Notes: generated from the sequence alone by a model not told the origin. DNA of 64,000 bases from Salinicola avicenniae (GCF_023736115.1 NZ_JAKQZC010000006.1:124001-188000); one strand, 5' to 3'; shown: positions 8,012 through 17,562, counted from the first letter of the stretch. Translations and numbers: made by a program.

Positions 8012-11000
8012 AGATTCTGGCCATTCGTCTCGAGAACCTCGCCTCGCTCGCTGGACGCCACGAGCTCGATTTCACCACGCCGCCGCTGGCCGATCAGGGC
8101 CTTTTCGCGATTACCGGGCCCACCGGTGCCGGCAAGAGCACCCTGCTCGATGCGCTCTGCCTAGCGCTCTATGGCAACACGCCGAGACTGCGCCAGGCAC
8201 CGGCACGCGACTCGCAGATCGCCGATATCGGCAGCGATACGCTGACGACCGCCGATGCCCGAACGCTCTTGCGGCGAGGCTCGGCCAGCGGTTTCGCCGA
8301 GGTCGATTTCGTCGGCCGGGATGGCCGCCGTTATCGTGCGCGCTGGTCGGTACGCCGCGCACGCGACAGGATCGACGGCAGCCTGCAGAAAATCGAACAG
8401 TCGCTGACCGACCTCGAGTCGAATCAGTTGCTGACCGCGCAGAAAAACGAGTTCAAACAGCTCCTGCCACAGCGGCTCGGCCTCACCTTCGATCAGTTCA
8501 CCCGAGCAGTGCTGCTGGCGCAGAGCGAGTTCGCGGCCTTTCTCAAGGCCGACGACAACGACCGCAGCGAGCTGCTCGAACGACTGACCGATACCCAGCA
8601 CTACTCGGCCATTTCACGCGCGGCTTATCAACGCGTACGCACCGCGAAAAGCGTGCTCGAGGCAATCGACGCGCGGCTCGCCGATGCCGTACCGGCAGAC
8701 GCGGAAACACGCAAGCAGCTCGAGCAGGAGGCCAGCGTCGAGGAAAAGGCCTTGGCCGAGCTGCAGGCGCACATCGCCACGCAGCAGCGCGAGCAGGCCG
8801 AGCTGGAACGCGAGGCCGAGATGGCCAATGCCTGGCGGGAAGCCGAGAACGGACTGCAGCAGGCCGAGTCGGCCTGTCGTGACCGCGACGACGATCGCCG
8901 GACCTTCGAGCAGCTGCAATCGCTGGCCCCCTGGCGGGAGCGCGCCCAACGTCACCGGACGCTGGAACGCAACCTCGCAAACCGGGCCCGGGAGCTGAGC
9001 CAGGCGCAGGAAACGCTTCGCGATCGTGAGCAGGAAGCGCACACTCTCGACACGCAGCGACAAGCCGCCGAGGCAGACCGCGACCGCGCTGACGCGGATT
9101 ATCAGGCGGCGCAGCCGACGCTGGAGGAGGCTCGCCGATTGGGGGCCGCCCTAGAACGCCAGCAGCAGCAGTTCGAGCAGGAGAGCGAAGAGCGGCGTCA
9201 GCTGGCCGCCCGTATCGAGACCGACCAACGCCAGGCCGAGGTGCTGACCGAGGAACGTCAGCGCATCGATCACGATCTGGAAGCGCAGCGCCAGGCGCTC
9301 GAACACCTGCTGGCGGAGAGCGCCGATGCGGTGCCGAAAGCGACACTGGAGACCTTGCGCAGCGATCTCAACCGACACCGTGACGCGGCCCAGGCGTCGC
9401 TCGGCGCTCTGCAGACGCTGACGCAGGCGTGGCAGGAAGCCGAGCGACTGGCGCAGGAATCAGCCTCGGTCACGCGGCAGCAGGAGAGCGAACACGCACG
9501 CCTGCACCAGCTCGAACGCGACGGCCAGCAAGCGAAATCGACACTTGCGGCACAGGAGACACAAGCTCGCCACGTCACCGAACAGGTCGAGCGCGCCCGC
9601 ATCGCGCGCAGCGACAGCGTCGAGCAGCTGCGGCAGTGGCTGCGCAACGACGAACCCTGCCCGGTCTGCGGCGGAACGGATCACCCCTATCTCAACGACC
9701 CGCACGCCACGCCGCCGACGCATCCCGGCGAGGCCATGCTCGAGGCGATCGAAGCGCAGGAACGCGAGCAGCTCGAAACCGAGACGCGTCAGCTCGAGGC
9801 GGCACGGGAGCGCCATCATCGGCTCGGTGCCGAATGGCGCGCCTGTCGAGACGGCCTCAAGGCGCTTGAGCAGCAGCTCGCCTCGCTGCTCCCCCGTCGG
9901 CAAGCCGCCGACCGGGCACTGGATGCCTACGAGGAGGCCGCCGCGCTGCTTCGGGCCGAGGACGCCCGGACCTGGCTGGCAGCCCGACGCGAACAGTCAC
10001 AGCGCGACTACGATCGTCACGGCGAGCGTCTGGCGCGGCTGGATACCATCGAGAGGCAGCAGCGCCCGCGGGAGGCCGAACGCCAGCGCAACGCGCTGTC
10101 GCTCGGTAAGCTCGAAGCACGCCAGGCGCTGTCTCGCCAGCGTCTGGCGGCACTCGACGACAGCCTGCCCACGCTCGCCCGGTCCCGCGACGACACCGAG
10201 GCCGCGTTGCGAGCGTGCCTCGGTGAGCACGCTTCCGCCACGGCCTGGCAGGCGGCGCTGGAGCAGCGCCGACAGCAGGCGCAACAACAGCTCGAGTCGC
10301 TTCAGACACGCTGGCAGAGCGCCAGTCAGGCGCAGACACAGCAGGCGCAGCAGCTCACTTACCTGCGCCAGCGGCAACAGGAAGAGCAGCAGGAGTTCGA
10401 GAGGTTGGACGCCGGGTGGCGGGCCTGGCGAGCGGATCAACCGGCCCTGAGCGACGCGCGCATCGATCAGTTGCTTGCCTGGAACGAGGCCGATATCCGT
10501 GAACTGGGCGACACGCTGGACGCGCTGGCGCGTGAGCGCGACACCGCTCGCATCACACGCGACGAACGTCGTCGCGCCCTGCTCGCCCAGCGTCAGGCGC
10601 TGCTGCCGGACGCGCCATCCGATATCGGCAATCCACGACTCGACGATGCCACGAGCCGGCACCTGGCCGAGCGGCTCGAGGCCCGGCGCCAGCAAGCACT
10701 CGAACTCGAGCAGCAGCGCCACGACCTGCAGGAACGCCGCGATGTCGCCCAGCAGCACCTGCGCGAGGATGACCGGCGCCGGCAGGCGCAGCAGGAAGGC
10801 GCTCGCAAACGCGAGTCGGCACGACAGGAAGTCAACCGCTGGGAACGCCTCAATGGGCTGATCGGCAGCGCCGACGGCAAGCGCTTCCGGCGTATCGCTC
10901 AGGCCTACAATCTGGATCGTCTGTTGCTACACGCCAACCAGCACCTCAAGTCGTTGACCCCGCGCTACCGCCTGCGACGTGGCGGCAGCGATCTGGGGAT

Positions 11001-11337
11001 TCTGGTCATCGACGGCGATATGGCGGATGAACAGCGCTCGGTCCATTCGCTCTCCGGCGGTGAAACCTTTCTGGTCTCACTGGCACTGGCGCTAGGCCTG
11101 GCCTCGATGGCCTCGCGTCAGCTGGCGATCGAATCGCTGTTCATCGACGAGGGGTTCGGCAGTCTCGATCCCCAGTCGCTGGCACTCGCCATGGACGCAC
11201 TGGACGGGCTACAAGCGCAGGGTCGGCGCGTCGGCGTCATCTCTCACGTGCAGGAGATGCACGAAAGAATTCCGCTGCAGATTCGCGTCGAGCCGAGCGG
11301 CAACGGCGCCAGCAGCGTGACGACGGTTCAGCGCTGA
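8008..11337 (+). CDS. sbcC: Exonuclease subunit SbcC (SMC-like ATPase)
   Basis: Rad50-like ATPase partner of SbcD, 1109 residues. N-terminal Walker A is GPTGAGKS at 37-44. Long Gln/Glu/Arg-rich coiled coils flank a zinc hook CPVC at residues 551-554. The C-terminal half has the ABC signature LSGGE at 1015-1019 and a Walker B/D-loop region with FIDEGFGSLD. Overlaps sbcD by four bases. Confidence 0.97.
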   Translation: MKILAIRLENLASLAGRHELDFTTPPLADQGLFAITGPTGAGKSTLLDALCLALYGNTPRLRQAPARDSQIADIGSDTLTTADARTLLRRGSASGFAEVDFVGRDGRRYRARWSVRRARDRIDGSLQKIEQSLTDLESNQLLTAQKNEFKQLLPQRLGLTFDQFTRAVLLAQSEFAAFLKADDNDRSELLERLTDTQHYSAISRAAYQRVRTAKSVLEAIDARLADAVPADAETRKQLEQEASVEEKALAELQAHIATQQREQAELEREAEMANAWREAENGLQQAESACRDRDDDRRTFEQLQSLAPWRERAQRHRTLERNLANRARELSQAQETLRDREQEAHTLDTQRQAAEADRDRADADYQAAQPTLEEARRLGAALERQQQQFEQESEERRQLAARIETDQRQAEVLTEERQRIDHDLEAQRQALEHLLAESADAVPKATLETLRSDLNRHRDAAQASLGALQTLTQAWQEAERLAQESASVTRQQESEHARLHQLERDGQQAKSTLAAQETQARHVTEQVERARIARSDSVEQLRQWLRNDEPCPVCGGTDHPYLNDPHATPPTHPGEAMLEAIEAQEREQLETETRQLEAARERHHRLGAEWRACRDGLKALEQQLASLLPRRQAADRALDAYEEAAALLRAEDARTWLAARREQSQRDYDRHGERLARLDTIERQQRPREAERQRNALSLGKLEARQALSRQRLAALDDSLPTLARSRDDTEAALRACLGEHASATAWQAALEQRRQQAQQQLESLQTRWQSASQAQTQQAQQLTYLRQRQQEEQQEFERLDAGWRAWRADQPALSDARIDQLLAWNEADIRELGDTLDALARERDTARITRDERRRALLAQRQALLPDAPSDIGNPRLDDATSRHLAERLEARRQQALELEQQRHDLQERRDVAQQHLREDDRRRQAQQEGARKRESARQEVNRWERLNGLIGSADGKRFRRIAQAYNLDRLLLHANQHLKSLTPRYRLRRGGSDLGILVIDGDMADEQRSVHSLSGGETFLVSLALALGLASMASRQLAIESLFIDEGFGSLDPQSLALAMDALDGLQAQGRRVGVISHVQEMHERIPLQIRVEPSGNGASSVTTVQR

Positions 11338-11376
11338 CAACCGCCGATGACGATCCATTTTATCGCCCATTTCGCT

Positions 11377-11390
11377 TAGACTTTGGTCTA
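11377..11390. promoter_or_regulatory. Candidate operator TAGAC-N4-GTCTA
   Basis: Perfect inverted repeat TAGACTTTGGTCTA about 280 bases upstream of the citrate-type transporter. The same motif occurs at 39586-39599 and, with one change, at 24399-24412. The binding protein is unknown; one of the local FadR-type regulators is a reasonable guess. Confidence 0.45.
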
Positions 11391-11408
11391 TCGAATGCCC
11401 ACTTTGCC

Positions 11409-11446
11409 GGCATCCAATCCTTTCATAACCGCAAGGATTGGATGCC
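11409..11446. other. Long perfect hairpin downstream of sbcC
   Basis: Arms GGCATCCAATCCTT and AAGGATTGGATGCC (14 bp, perfect) around a 10-base loop. It is about 70 bases past the sbcC stop but lacks a following T-tract on the + strand, so a standard intrinsic terminator is doubtful. It may be an RNA-stabilising stem, a protein site or a REP-like element. Confidence 0.7.
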
Positions 11447-11672
11447 CACAACCGTCTTCCACTTCCCCGTAAAAGCCTGAAAATACAACGATCAATCGAT
11501 AAAAAACACGCCAAATGGTTATGACAAAAACCAGTAAAAAACCTTTCAAATCAGTAATTTTTACAATTTTGTAAGAGTTGCTAAGTCAATTTCACGCGCC
11601 CTAACATCCGCTCACTCGGGTTCTGATATCGCTGCTAATTCGGCACGAACCCGCCTGATTATGGAGGGTGTT

Positions 11673-12968
11673 TTGCTGACGTTCATTGGCCTTGGCATCA
11701 TCGTTGCCATCGTGGCGCTGCTTTTGACCGAGCGTGTCACACCTATCATTGCGCTATCGATGGTGCCGCTGATCGGCGCCTTCATCGCCGGCTTCGGCAT
11801 CGGCGATATCGCTGGCTTCTTCGAAAGCGGGCTGCAGGATGTCACCGATGTCGCGGTGATGTTCATCTTCGCGATTCTCTTCTTCGGCGTGCTGCAGGAC
11901 GTCGGTCTGTTCGATCCACTGATCAACCGCGTGGTCGCGCTGACCCGCGGCAACGTCGTCGCCGTCACCATGGGCACCGGTGTGATCGGCACCATCGGCC
12001 ACCTGGATGGCTCCGGCGCCTCGACCTTTCTGATCTCGGTACCCGCGCTGCTGCCGCTTTATCAGCGTCTGCGCATGAGCCCCTATCTGCTGCTGCTGAT
12101 CGTGTCGGCCAGCATCGGCATCATGAACCTGGTGCCCTGGGCCGGGCCGATCGGGCGCGCCGCCGCCGTCACCAACCTGAACCCTACCGATCTCTGGCGC
12201 GATCTGTTGCCGGTCCAGATCGCGGGGTTCGTGCTGCTGATGATCTTCGCCGCGTTGCTGGGGCTACGCGAGCAGCGCCGTATCGCCAAACTACCGGCGG
12301 ACACGAGCCGCCCGGACAGCTCGGAAGTCGTCGCCGACGCGGAGAACGGCAAGGCACTGCCAAAGCGCTTTTGGCTCAACCTGGCAATTGCGATCGCGAC
12401 GATCGGCGTGCTTGCCTCGGGGCTGCTGCCACCGGCCTATATCTTCATGATCGCGCTCGGCGTCGTGCTGCTGGCCAACTACCCCAAACCCAGCGAGCAG
12501 ATGGAACGCATCAAGGCACACGCCGCCGGCGCCCTGATGATGGCATCGATCATCAGCGCCGCCGGCGCCTTTCTCGGGATTCTCTCGGGAACCGGCATGC
12601 TGGAGTCGATCGCCACCGATCTGGCCCAGGTCCTGCCGCAGCCACTGGTGCCCTATCTGCACCTGGTGATCGGTGCCTTCGGCGTGCCGCTGGACATGCT
12701 GACCAGCACTGACGCCTACTACTTCGCGCTATTGCCGGTCGTCGAGCACGTCGCCTCGACCCAGGGCATTGCCCCGGAGAGCGTGATCTACGCCATGACG
12801 ATCGGCAACAACGTGGGCAAGATGATCAGCCCCTTCTCGCCCGCCATGTGGCTGGCTCTGGGGCTGGCCGGTGCCGAGATGGGTCGCCACATCCGTTATT
12901 CGTTCCTGCTGTTGTGGCTGTTCAGCCTGGTGATGCTCGCCTTCGCCTTCTTGATCGGCCTGCTGTAG
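11673..12968 (+). CDS. CitMHS-family citrate/organic-acid transporter
   Basis: Inner-membrane carrier of about 431 residues with roughly 11-12 membrane segments, related to the Mg2+/Ca2+-citrate:H+ symporters CitM/CitH (LTLIG-type N-terminus, GTIGHLDGSGASTF, MNLVPWAGP, NNVGKMISPFSPAMWLA). I prefer TTG at 11673 as the start: GGAGG lies four bases upstream and the product begins MLTFIGLG like homologues. An ATG at 11661 in the same frame has no ribosome binding site and itself overlaps the GGAGG. It stands alone downstream of a regulated-looking AT-rich region. Confidence 0.88.
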   Translation: MLTFIGLGIIVAIVALLLTERVTPIIALSMVPLIGAFIAGFGIGDIAGFFESGLQDVTDVAVMFIFAILFFGVLQDVGLFDPLINRVVALTRGNVVAVTMGTGVIGTIGHLDGSGASTFLISVPALLPLYQRLRMSPYLLLLIVSASIGIMNLVPWAGPIGRAAAVTNLNPTDLWRDLLPVQIAGFVLLMIFAALLGLREQRRIAKLPADTSRPDSSEVVADAENGKALPKRFWLNLAIAIATIGVLASGLLPPAYIFMIALGVVLLANYPKPSEQMERIKAHAAGALMMASIISAAGAFLGILSGTGMLESIATDLAQVLPQPLVPYLHLVIGAFGVPLDMLTSTDAYYFALLPVVEHVASTQGIAPESVIYAMTIGNNVGKMISPFSPAMWLALGLAGAEMGRHIRYSFLLLWLFSLVMLAFAFLIGLL

Positions 12969-12988
12969 GCCCGGCCGCCATGCCACGT

Positions 12989-13022
12989 CTAGAGTTCTAC
13001 CAAGCCTAGAGTTCTACCGCCG
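12989..13022. repeat. 17-bp tandem duplication over the ROK gene stop codon
   Basis: CTAGAGTTCTACC occurs at 12989-13001 and 13006-13018, period 17. The second copy holds the last codons and TAG stop (reverse strand) of the ROK regulator; the first is a spare copy just downstream of it. Confidence 0.85.
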
Positions 13023-14196
13023 CGCGAGCCATGACCTCCGCGGCGGCCCCTCGCGCCGCCGTAAAGGTGCTGTCGCCAATGACCTTCACCGGAATCGACA
13101 GCGGCTGTCGCAGCAACCCATTCTGGTGCGCCTCGAAATAGGCCAGCGCCGGCGCGATCAAAGGCTCGCCGAGTCGCGTCAGCGACCCGCCGAGTATCAG
13201 CATGGCCGGGTTGAGCGTGTGATGGAGATTGAGCAGCAGCCAGCCCAGCGCCTCTCCCGCCTGCGCCAGCGATGCCTTCACCCGGGGTTCATCGCCGCGC
13301 CGAGCCAGCGCCTCGCTGAGGCTGGCATCGGCCGCGACATCCAGCTGTTCACGCAGTTTCCAGCCGCTGACCAACGTCTCCGCGCAGCCCCGATTGCCGC
13401 AGTGACAGGGCGCCCCGCCGGGCTGCAGCACGGTATGCCCGATCTCGCCGAACAGCCCCTGCGCGCCGCGCGAGATGAAGGGAAAATTGTCGCCGCTGAC
13501 CACGCCGCAGCCGATACCGCTGCTGGCACACAGATAGGCGATCGACTCCGGCGGCGTGCCGTCGAAGAAGTAGAACTCGCCGAAGGCGGCGGCGTTGGCT
13601 TCATTGTCGAGCAGCCAGCTGCCGGCGATCTCCAGCGACTGCTGGCGCAGCAGGTCGAGAAACTCGACATCCACCCAGCCAAGGTTGGGCGCCAGTCGCA
13701 GCACCGGGGCATCGGGCTTCACCGGCCCGGGCAGCGCCACGCCTAGCCCCAGGCAGGTTCGCGACTGCAGATCCGGTGAGCGGCACAGGTCGGTGAGCAT
13801 GCCGGCCAACCGCGCTGCGGTCGCCTCGGGCGAAGTCGGCGCCTGTTCGCTCTGCTGCTGGGCGAGTACATCCCCCTGCAGATTGCAGGCGACCAGCCGT
13901 AGCCCCTTCACCCCGACCTCGGTGCCCAGCATGAAGTGGCGGCTGCCATCGAGATAGAGTGCCCGCCCCGGCCGGCCGCCACCGCGCGCATGTAGTTCGC
14001 CCTCGCGCAGCCAGCCGCGCGCCAGCAGCACCTGGACCACCCCACCCACGGTCGCCTTGGTCAGCCCGGTATGCGTGGCAATATCGGCCCGTGACAGGCC
14101 GGGATGACGCCTGACCGTGGCGAGAATCGTGCTGCGATTGAGGCTTTTCAGATAGTTGAGATCACCGGCGGCCTGAGGGGTGAAGGCATTGGGCAT
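13006..14196 (-). CDS. ROK-family transcriptional repressor (XylR/NagC-like)
   Basis: Sugar-responsive repressor of 396 residues. The N-terminal winged helix (about 10-70) includes RADIATHTGLTKATVGG; the ROK sugar-kinase-like domain carries the Zn site CHCGNRGCAE preceded by GEIGHTVLQ. The ATG at 14196 (MPNAFTP) has AAGGTGA upstream; a further upstream extension would encode an unlikely HYHYHYH run. It is divergent from xylB, so it probably controls xylB and the sugar porter and responds to D-xylose or a related sugar. That effector is inference from context. Confidence 0.9.
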   Translation of the reverse strand: MPNAFTPQAAGDLNYLKSLNRSTILATVRRHPGLSRADIATHTGLTKATVGGVVQVLLARGWLREGELHARGGGRPGRALYLDGSRHFMLGTEVGVKGLRLVACNLQGDVLAQQQSEQAPTSPEATAARLAGMLTDLCRSPDLQSRTCLGLGVALPGPVKPDAPVLRLAPNLGWVDVEFLDLLRQQSLEIAGSWLLDNEANAAAFGEFYFFDGTPPESIAYLCASSGIGCGVVSGDNFPFISRGAQGLFGEIGHTVLQPGGAPCHCGNRGCAETLVSGWKLREQLDVAADASLSEALARRGDEPRVKASLAQAGEALGWLLLNLHHTLNPAMLILGGSLTRLGEPLIAPALAYFEAHQNGLLRQPLSIPVKVIGDSTFTAARGAAAEVMARAAVEL

Positions 14197-14469
14197 GCGG
14201 CGGTCACCTTCGTGGTAGTGATAGTGGTAGTGAATAGGAGTAGTGGCGGTGTCGATGACTATATCAGACGACCCTGTACCGTAGAGCCACCTGTCGGCGC
14301 CATGCTCCGCTCCGGAAATCCGGCCCGACACGACAACGGCCGAGACAACGACAGACGGGCTATCGAAAAGCCTTAACAGCACAAAGTCTTAACACCAATG
14401 GTCAATGGCGACCGTCACGTGGCGGCCGCATGCTGGAGCGACCATTAGTTAAGAGAAATTACTAAAGCC
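14197..14469. other. Divergent promoter region between ROK repressor and xylB
   Basis: 273 bases. A low-complexity TAGTGG/TAGTGA tract lies at about 14213-14244 beside the repressor start. CTTAAC occurs at 14372 and 14388 and its complement GTTAAG at 14448, just ahead of xylB. The stretch TTAGTTAA...TTACTAA (14445-14465) is an imperfect inverted repeat next to the xylB start. Confidence 0.5.
14372..14465. promoter_or_regulatory. Candidate ROK-repressor operator half-sites
   Basis: CTTAACA at 14372-14378 and 14388-14394 (16-base spacing), plus GTTAAG inside the inverted repeat 14445-14465. Their position between the repressor and its likely target, one set overlapping the xylB translation start, suits an operator. 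Confidence 0.4.
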
Positions 14470-15222
14470 ATGACACTCGCCAAGGGCCGCTCGGCCCGCT
14501 ACCCCAGCCTGGAAGGCAAGCGCGTGGTCATTACCGGCGGCGGCTCCGGCATCGGCGCCGGACTGGTCGAAGCCTTTGTCGATCAGGGAGCCGACGTGCA
14601 CTTCCTGGACATTGTCGAGGCGCCCTCGCGTGCGTTGGTCGAGCAGTGTCACGGCCTGCCGCGCTTCCACCACTGCGACCTGACCGACGTGACCGCCCTG
14701 CAAGCGGCGCTGGCCGATATCGGCCAGGTCGACGTGCTGGTCAACAATGCCGCCAACGATGACCGCCATTCCCTGGCAGAGATCGATACCGACTATTTCT
14801 CGCGCAGCCTGGATACCAACCTGCGCCATCTCCTGTTCGCGACCCAGGCCGTGGCGCCCGGCATGGCCGAGGCCGGCGGCGGCGCGATCATCAATTTCGG
14901 CTCGATCAGCTGGCATCTGGGACTCGAGAACCTGTCGCTCTACGAGACGGCCAAGGCCGGCATCGAGGGCATGACGCGAGCCCTCGCCCGGGAACTGGGC
15001 GGCGACGATATCCGCGTCACCTGCGTGCTGCCGGGCAACGTCGAGACCCCGCGCCAGAAGCGGTGGTACAGCCCGGAAGGCGAGCAGGAAATCCTCGACG
15101 CCCAGGCACTCAAGCATCGGCTGCAGCCGCACCACGTGGCCGGGTTGGTGCTGTTCCTGGCCGCGGACGACGCCGCGCTGTGCACCGGTCACAGCTACTG
15201 GATCGATGCAGGCTGGCGATAA
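14470..15222 (+). CDS. xylB: D-xylose 1-dehydrogenase (SDR family)
   Basis: First enzyme of the oxidative xylose pathway: D-xylose + NAD+ to D-xylonolactone. 250 residues. SDR features: TGGGSGIGAG at 22-31, NNA at 92-94, catalytic Ser145 (NFGSISWHLGLE), Tyr158 and Lys162 (LYETAKAGIEG). The segments around YPSLEGKRVVITGG and LCTGHSYWIDAGWR closely match the Caulobacter crescentus XylB I know. It precedes a sugar porter and is divergent from a ROK repressor. L-arabinose or other aldoses are possible side substrates. Confidence 0.88.
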   Translation: MTLAKGRSARYPSLEGKRVVITGGGSGIGAGLVEAFVDQGADVHFLDIVEAPSRALVEQCHGLPRFHHCDLTDVTALQAALADIGQVDVLVNNAANDDRHSLAEIDTDYFSRSLDTNLRHLLFATQAVAPGMAEAGGGAIINFGSISWHLGLENLSLYETAKAGIEGMTRALARELGGDDIRVTCVLPGNVETPRQKRWYSPEGEQEILDAQALKHRLQPHHVAGLVLFLAADDAALCTGHSYWIDAGWR

Positions 15223-15347
15223 CGCGCCGTCGCGCGCTTGTCGCCTTGAAACTCGAAGGCGCCGAGCCTTCACAGAAACGATCGCAAACCCAACGTCATA
15301 CCCCCAAGGATTCCCACAACGATAATCCACCTTCAAGGGAGCACGTC

Positions 15348-16754
15348 ATGCCAACCCAAGTGAACTCGCAGCGCCCCTTTGTGGTACTGCTCACCTGCTG
15401 CGTCGCCGCCATCGGCGGCTTCCTGTTCGGCTTCGACAGCGGCGTCATCAATGGCACGGTCGACGGCCTGCAGCAGGCCTTCGAGTCGCAGAGCGTCGGC
15501 ACCGGCTTCAATGTGGCCTCGATGCTGCTCGGCTGCGCCGTCGGTGCCTTCTTCGCCGGCCGCCTGGCGGACAGGCTGGGCCGCCGCACGTTGCTGCTGA
15601 TCGCGGCGGTTTTCTTCCTGATCAGCGCCTGGGGTTCCGGCATCGCCGGTGGCTCACTGGAGTTCGTGCTCTACCGGGTGCTCGGCGGGCTGGCGGTCGG
15701 TGCCGCCAGCGTCATGTCGCCGGCCTATATCAGTGAAATTGCGCCTTCACACCTGCGCGGTCGGCTGGCCACCATCCAGCAGGTCGCGATCATCGCCGGC
15801 CTGTTCTGCTCGTTTCTCAACAACTATGCCCTGGCCAATATCGCCGGCGGGTCGATGTCGACACTGTGGTTCGGCTTCGAGGCGTGGCGCTGCATGTTCT
15901 GGATGGAGATGCTGCCAGCCGGGATCTTCCTGATCGCGCTGTTGTTCATTCCCGAAAGCCCTCGCTTTCTGGTGAGCGCCGGCCGGACGACCCAGGCCCA
16001 GCGCGTGCTGCGACTGGTCTATGACGAGGCCGGCACGCGCCAGCGTCTGGAAGAGATTCGCGAGTCGCTCTCCAGCCGCCACAAACCGCGTCTTTCCGAC
16101 CTGATCAACCCGGCCACCGGCAAGGTGCTCAAACTCGTCTGGGTGGGGATCGGCCTGGCGGTCTTCCAGCAGCTGGTCGGCATCAACGTGGTGTTCTACT
16201 ACGGGGCGGTACTGTGGCAGGCCGTCGGCTTTTCCGAAAACGATGCGCTGATGATCAATGTCATCAGTGGCGCCGTGAGTATTGCCGCGTGCCTGATCAC
16301 CATCGGCCTGATCGACCGTATCGGCCGCAAGCCGCTGCTCTGGGCGGGCTCGCTGGGGATGGCCGTCACGCTGGCCATCCTGGTCTATGCCTTCTCCACG
16401 GCGGAGATCGTCGAGGGTCGCCTGGCGCTCTCCTCCGGCAACGGCGTCCTGGCACTACTCGCGGCCAACACCTATGTCTTCTTCTTCAATGTCTCCTGGG
16501 GGCCGGTCATGTGGGTCATGCTCGGCGAGATGTTCCCCAACCAGGTTCGCGGCTCGGGCCTGGCGATCGCAGGCCTGTTCCAGTGGGTGGCCAACTTCGC
16601 GATCACCATGACCTTCCCGATCATGCTCGCGTCTATCGGCCTGACCGGCGCCTACGGTTTTTACGCGGTCTGCGCGGTACTGTCGGTCATCTTCGTGATC
16701 CGCTTCGTCGGTGAAACCAACGGGCGCGAACTCGAGGAGATGGTCTACGAGTAA
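15348..16754 (+). CDS. Sugar porter (MFS, XylE/AraE/GLUT-like)
   Basis: Sugar:H+ symporter of 468 residues with twelve membrane segments. Sugar-porter signatures are visible: GFDSGVINGT in TM1, GRLADRLGRR, PESPRFLVSAGR after TM6, DRIGRKPLL and a C-terminal GETNGRELEE. ATG 15348 follows AAGGGAG. Placed 125 bases after xylB and presumably in the same ROK-controlled unit, so D-xylose is the most likely substrate. Confidence 0.9.
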   Translation: MPTQVNSQRPFVVLLTCCVAAIGGFLFGFDSGVINGTVDGLQQAFESQSVGTGFNVASMLLGCAVGAFFAGRLADRLGRRTLLLIAAVFFLISAWGSGIAGGSLEFVLYRVLGGLAVGAASVMSPAYISEIAPSHLRGRLATIQQVAIIAGLFCSFLNNYALANIAGGSMSTLWFGFEAWRCMFWMEMLPAGIFLIALLFIPESPRFLVSAGRTTQAQRVLRLVYDEAGTRQRLEEIRESLSSRHKPRLSDLINPATGKVLKLVWVGIGLAVFQQLVGINVVFYYGAVLWQAVGFSENDALMINVISGAVSIAACLITIGLIDRIGRKPLLWAGSLGMAVTLAILVYAFSTAEIVEGRLALSSGNGVLALLAANTYVFFFNVSWGPVMWVMLGEMFPNQVRGSGLAIAGLFQWVANFAITMTFPIMLASIGLTGAYGFYAVCAVLSVIFVIRFVGETNGRELEEMVYE

Positions 16755-16830
16755 GCCGTATCTCTCGCCGGCGAGCCGAAACGTCATCGGCCATCGCCGG
16801 CGAGATCGGGTGCCCGCCCGGCAAACGCCA

Positions 16831-16860
16831 GGACCCGCACCGATGGCGCGGGTCCTTCCT
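16831..16860 (+). terminator. Terminator-like hairpin after sugar porter
   Basis: GGACCCGC at 16831-16838 pairs with GCGGGTCC at 16848-16855, followed by TTCCTCTC. The stem is strong and the tail is pyrimidine-rich rather than pure T. Confidence 0.6.
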
Positions 16861-16908
16861 CTCTAACGACCGTCACCTCTAACGGCCATCATTTCTAGCG
16901 GCCGTCAT
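16861..16908. repeat. 16-bp tandem repeat, three copies
   Basis: CTCTAACGACCGTCAC, CTCTAACGGCCATCAT and TTCTAGCGGCCGTCAT follow each other without gaps at 16861, 16877 and 16893, directly after the hairpin behind the sugar porter. Neighbouring copies differ at three positions. Confidence 0.85.
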
Positions 16909-16956
16909 CTCCGGGGTGGCCTTCAAGGCGGCGTCACTACCGGGCCACCCGCGCGG

Positions 16957-17562
16957 TCAGCTGGCGAGCTTCGCGGCCAGCTCGGCAACATGCTTGCCCT
17001 GAAAGCGCGCGATGGCCAGCTCGTTCTCGCTCGGCGTGCGCGCACCGTCCGCCTCCGCCAGCGTCGAAGCGCCGTAGGGCGTACCACCCGTGATTTCATC
17101 CATGTTGGCAAGCTCGGCGCAGCTGTACGGGACACCGGCGATCACCATACCGTGATGGAGCAGCGTGGTGTGAATCGAGGTCAGTGTGGTCTCCTGCCCG
17201 CCATGCTGAGTCGCCGTCGAGGTGAAGGCGCTGCCGACCTTGCCGATCAACTTGCCCTGCGCCCAGGGGCCACCGGTCATGTCCCAGAAGTTGCGCATCT
17301 GGGAGGCCATGTTGCCGAAGCGTGTCGGCGTACCGACGATGATCGCATCGTAGGCGGCGAGCACATCCGGGCTCTCGATCAGCGGCGCGCCCTGATCGGT
17401 CTTGTAGCCGGACTTCTCTGCCACGTCCTCGGGTACCAGCTCGGGCACGCGACGGATATCGACCTCGGTCCCGGCGACGCTGCCGGCGCCTTCCGCGACC
17501 GCATTCGCCATGGTTTCGACATGGCCGTAGCTCGAGTAGTACAGCACCAGCACCTTGCTCAT
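16957..17562 (-). CDS. wrbA: NAD(P)H:quinone oxidoreductase, WrbA type
   Basis: FMN flavodoxin-like enzyme that reduces quinones by two electrons, giving protection against oxidative stress. 201 residues. Seen: the N-terminal FMN phosphate loop [12 protein letters not shown], the [24 protein letters not shown] region, [12 protein letters not shown], and [11 protein letters not shown] near the C-terminus, all WrbA hallmarks. AGGAG lies eight bases before the ATG. A 20-bp tandem repeat sits immediately upstream (17577-17615). Confidence 0.96.
   Translation of the reverse strand: MSKVLVLYYSSYGHVETMANAVAEGAGSVAGTEVDIRRVPELVPEDVAEKSGYKTDQGAPLIESPDVLAAYDAIIVGTPTRFGNMASQMRNFWDMTGGPWAQGKLIGKVGSAFTSTATQHGGQETTLTSIHTTLLHHGMVIAGVPYSCAELANMDEITGGTPYGASTLAEADGARTPSENELAIARFQGKHVAELAAKLAS

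Larger units (their letters stand above)
11338..11672. other. AT-rich intergenic region upstream of citrate transporter
   Basis: 335 bases, much richer in A+T than the flanks, especially 11460-11600. It holds the palindrome TAGAC-TTTG-GTCTA at 11377-11390, a 14-bp-stem hairpin at 11409-11446 and A/T runs likely to be the transporter promoter. No gene is evident and no convincing -35/-10 pair could be fixed. Confidence 0.6.

Noticed and set aside
14197-14382. N-terminal extension of the ROK regulator up to 14382
   Set aside because: It would add a HYHYHYH low-complexity stretch from a TAGTGG-type repeat; ATG 14196 has a proper ribosome binding site and family-like start.
16861-16908. Possible mobile-element end or attachment site
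   Set aside because: Simple 16-bp tandem array; no integrase, transposase or flanking duplication in the window.
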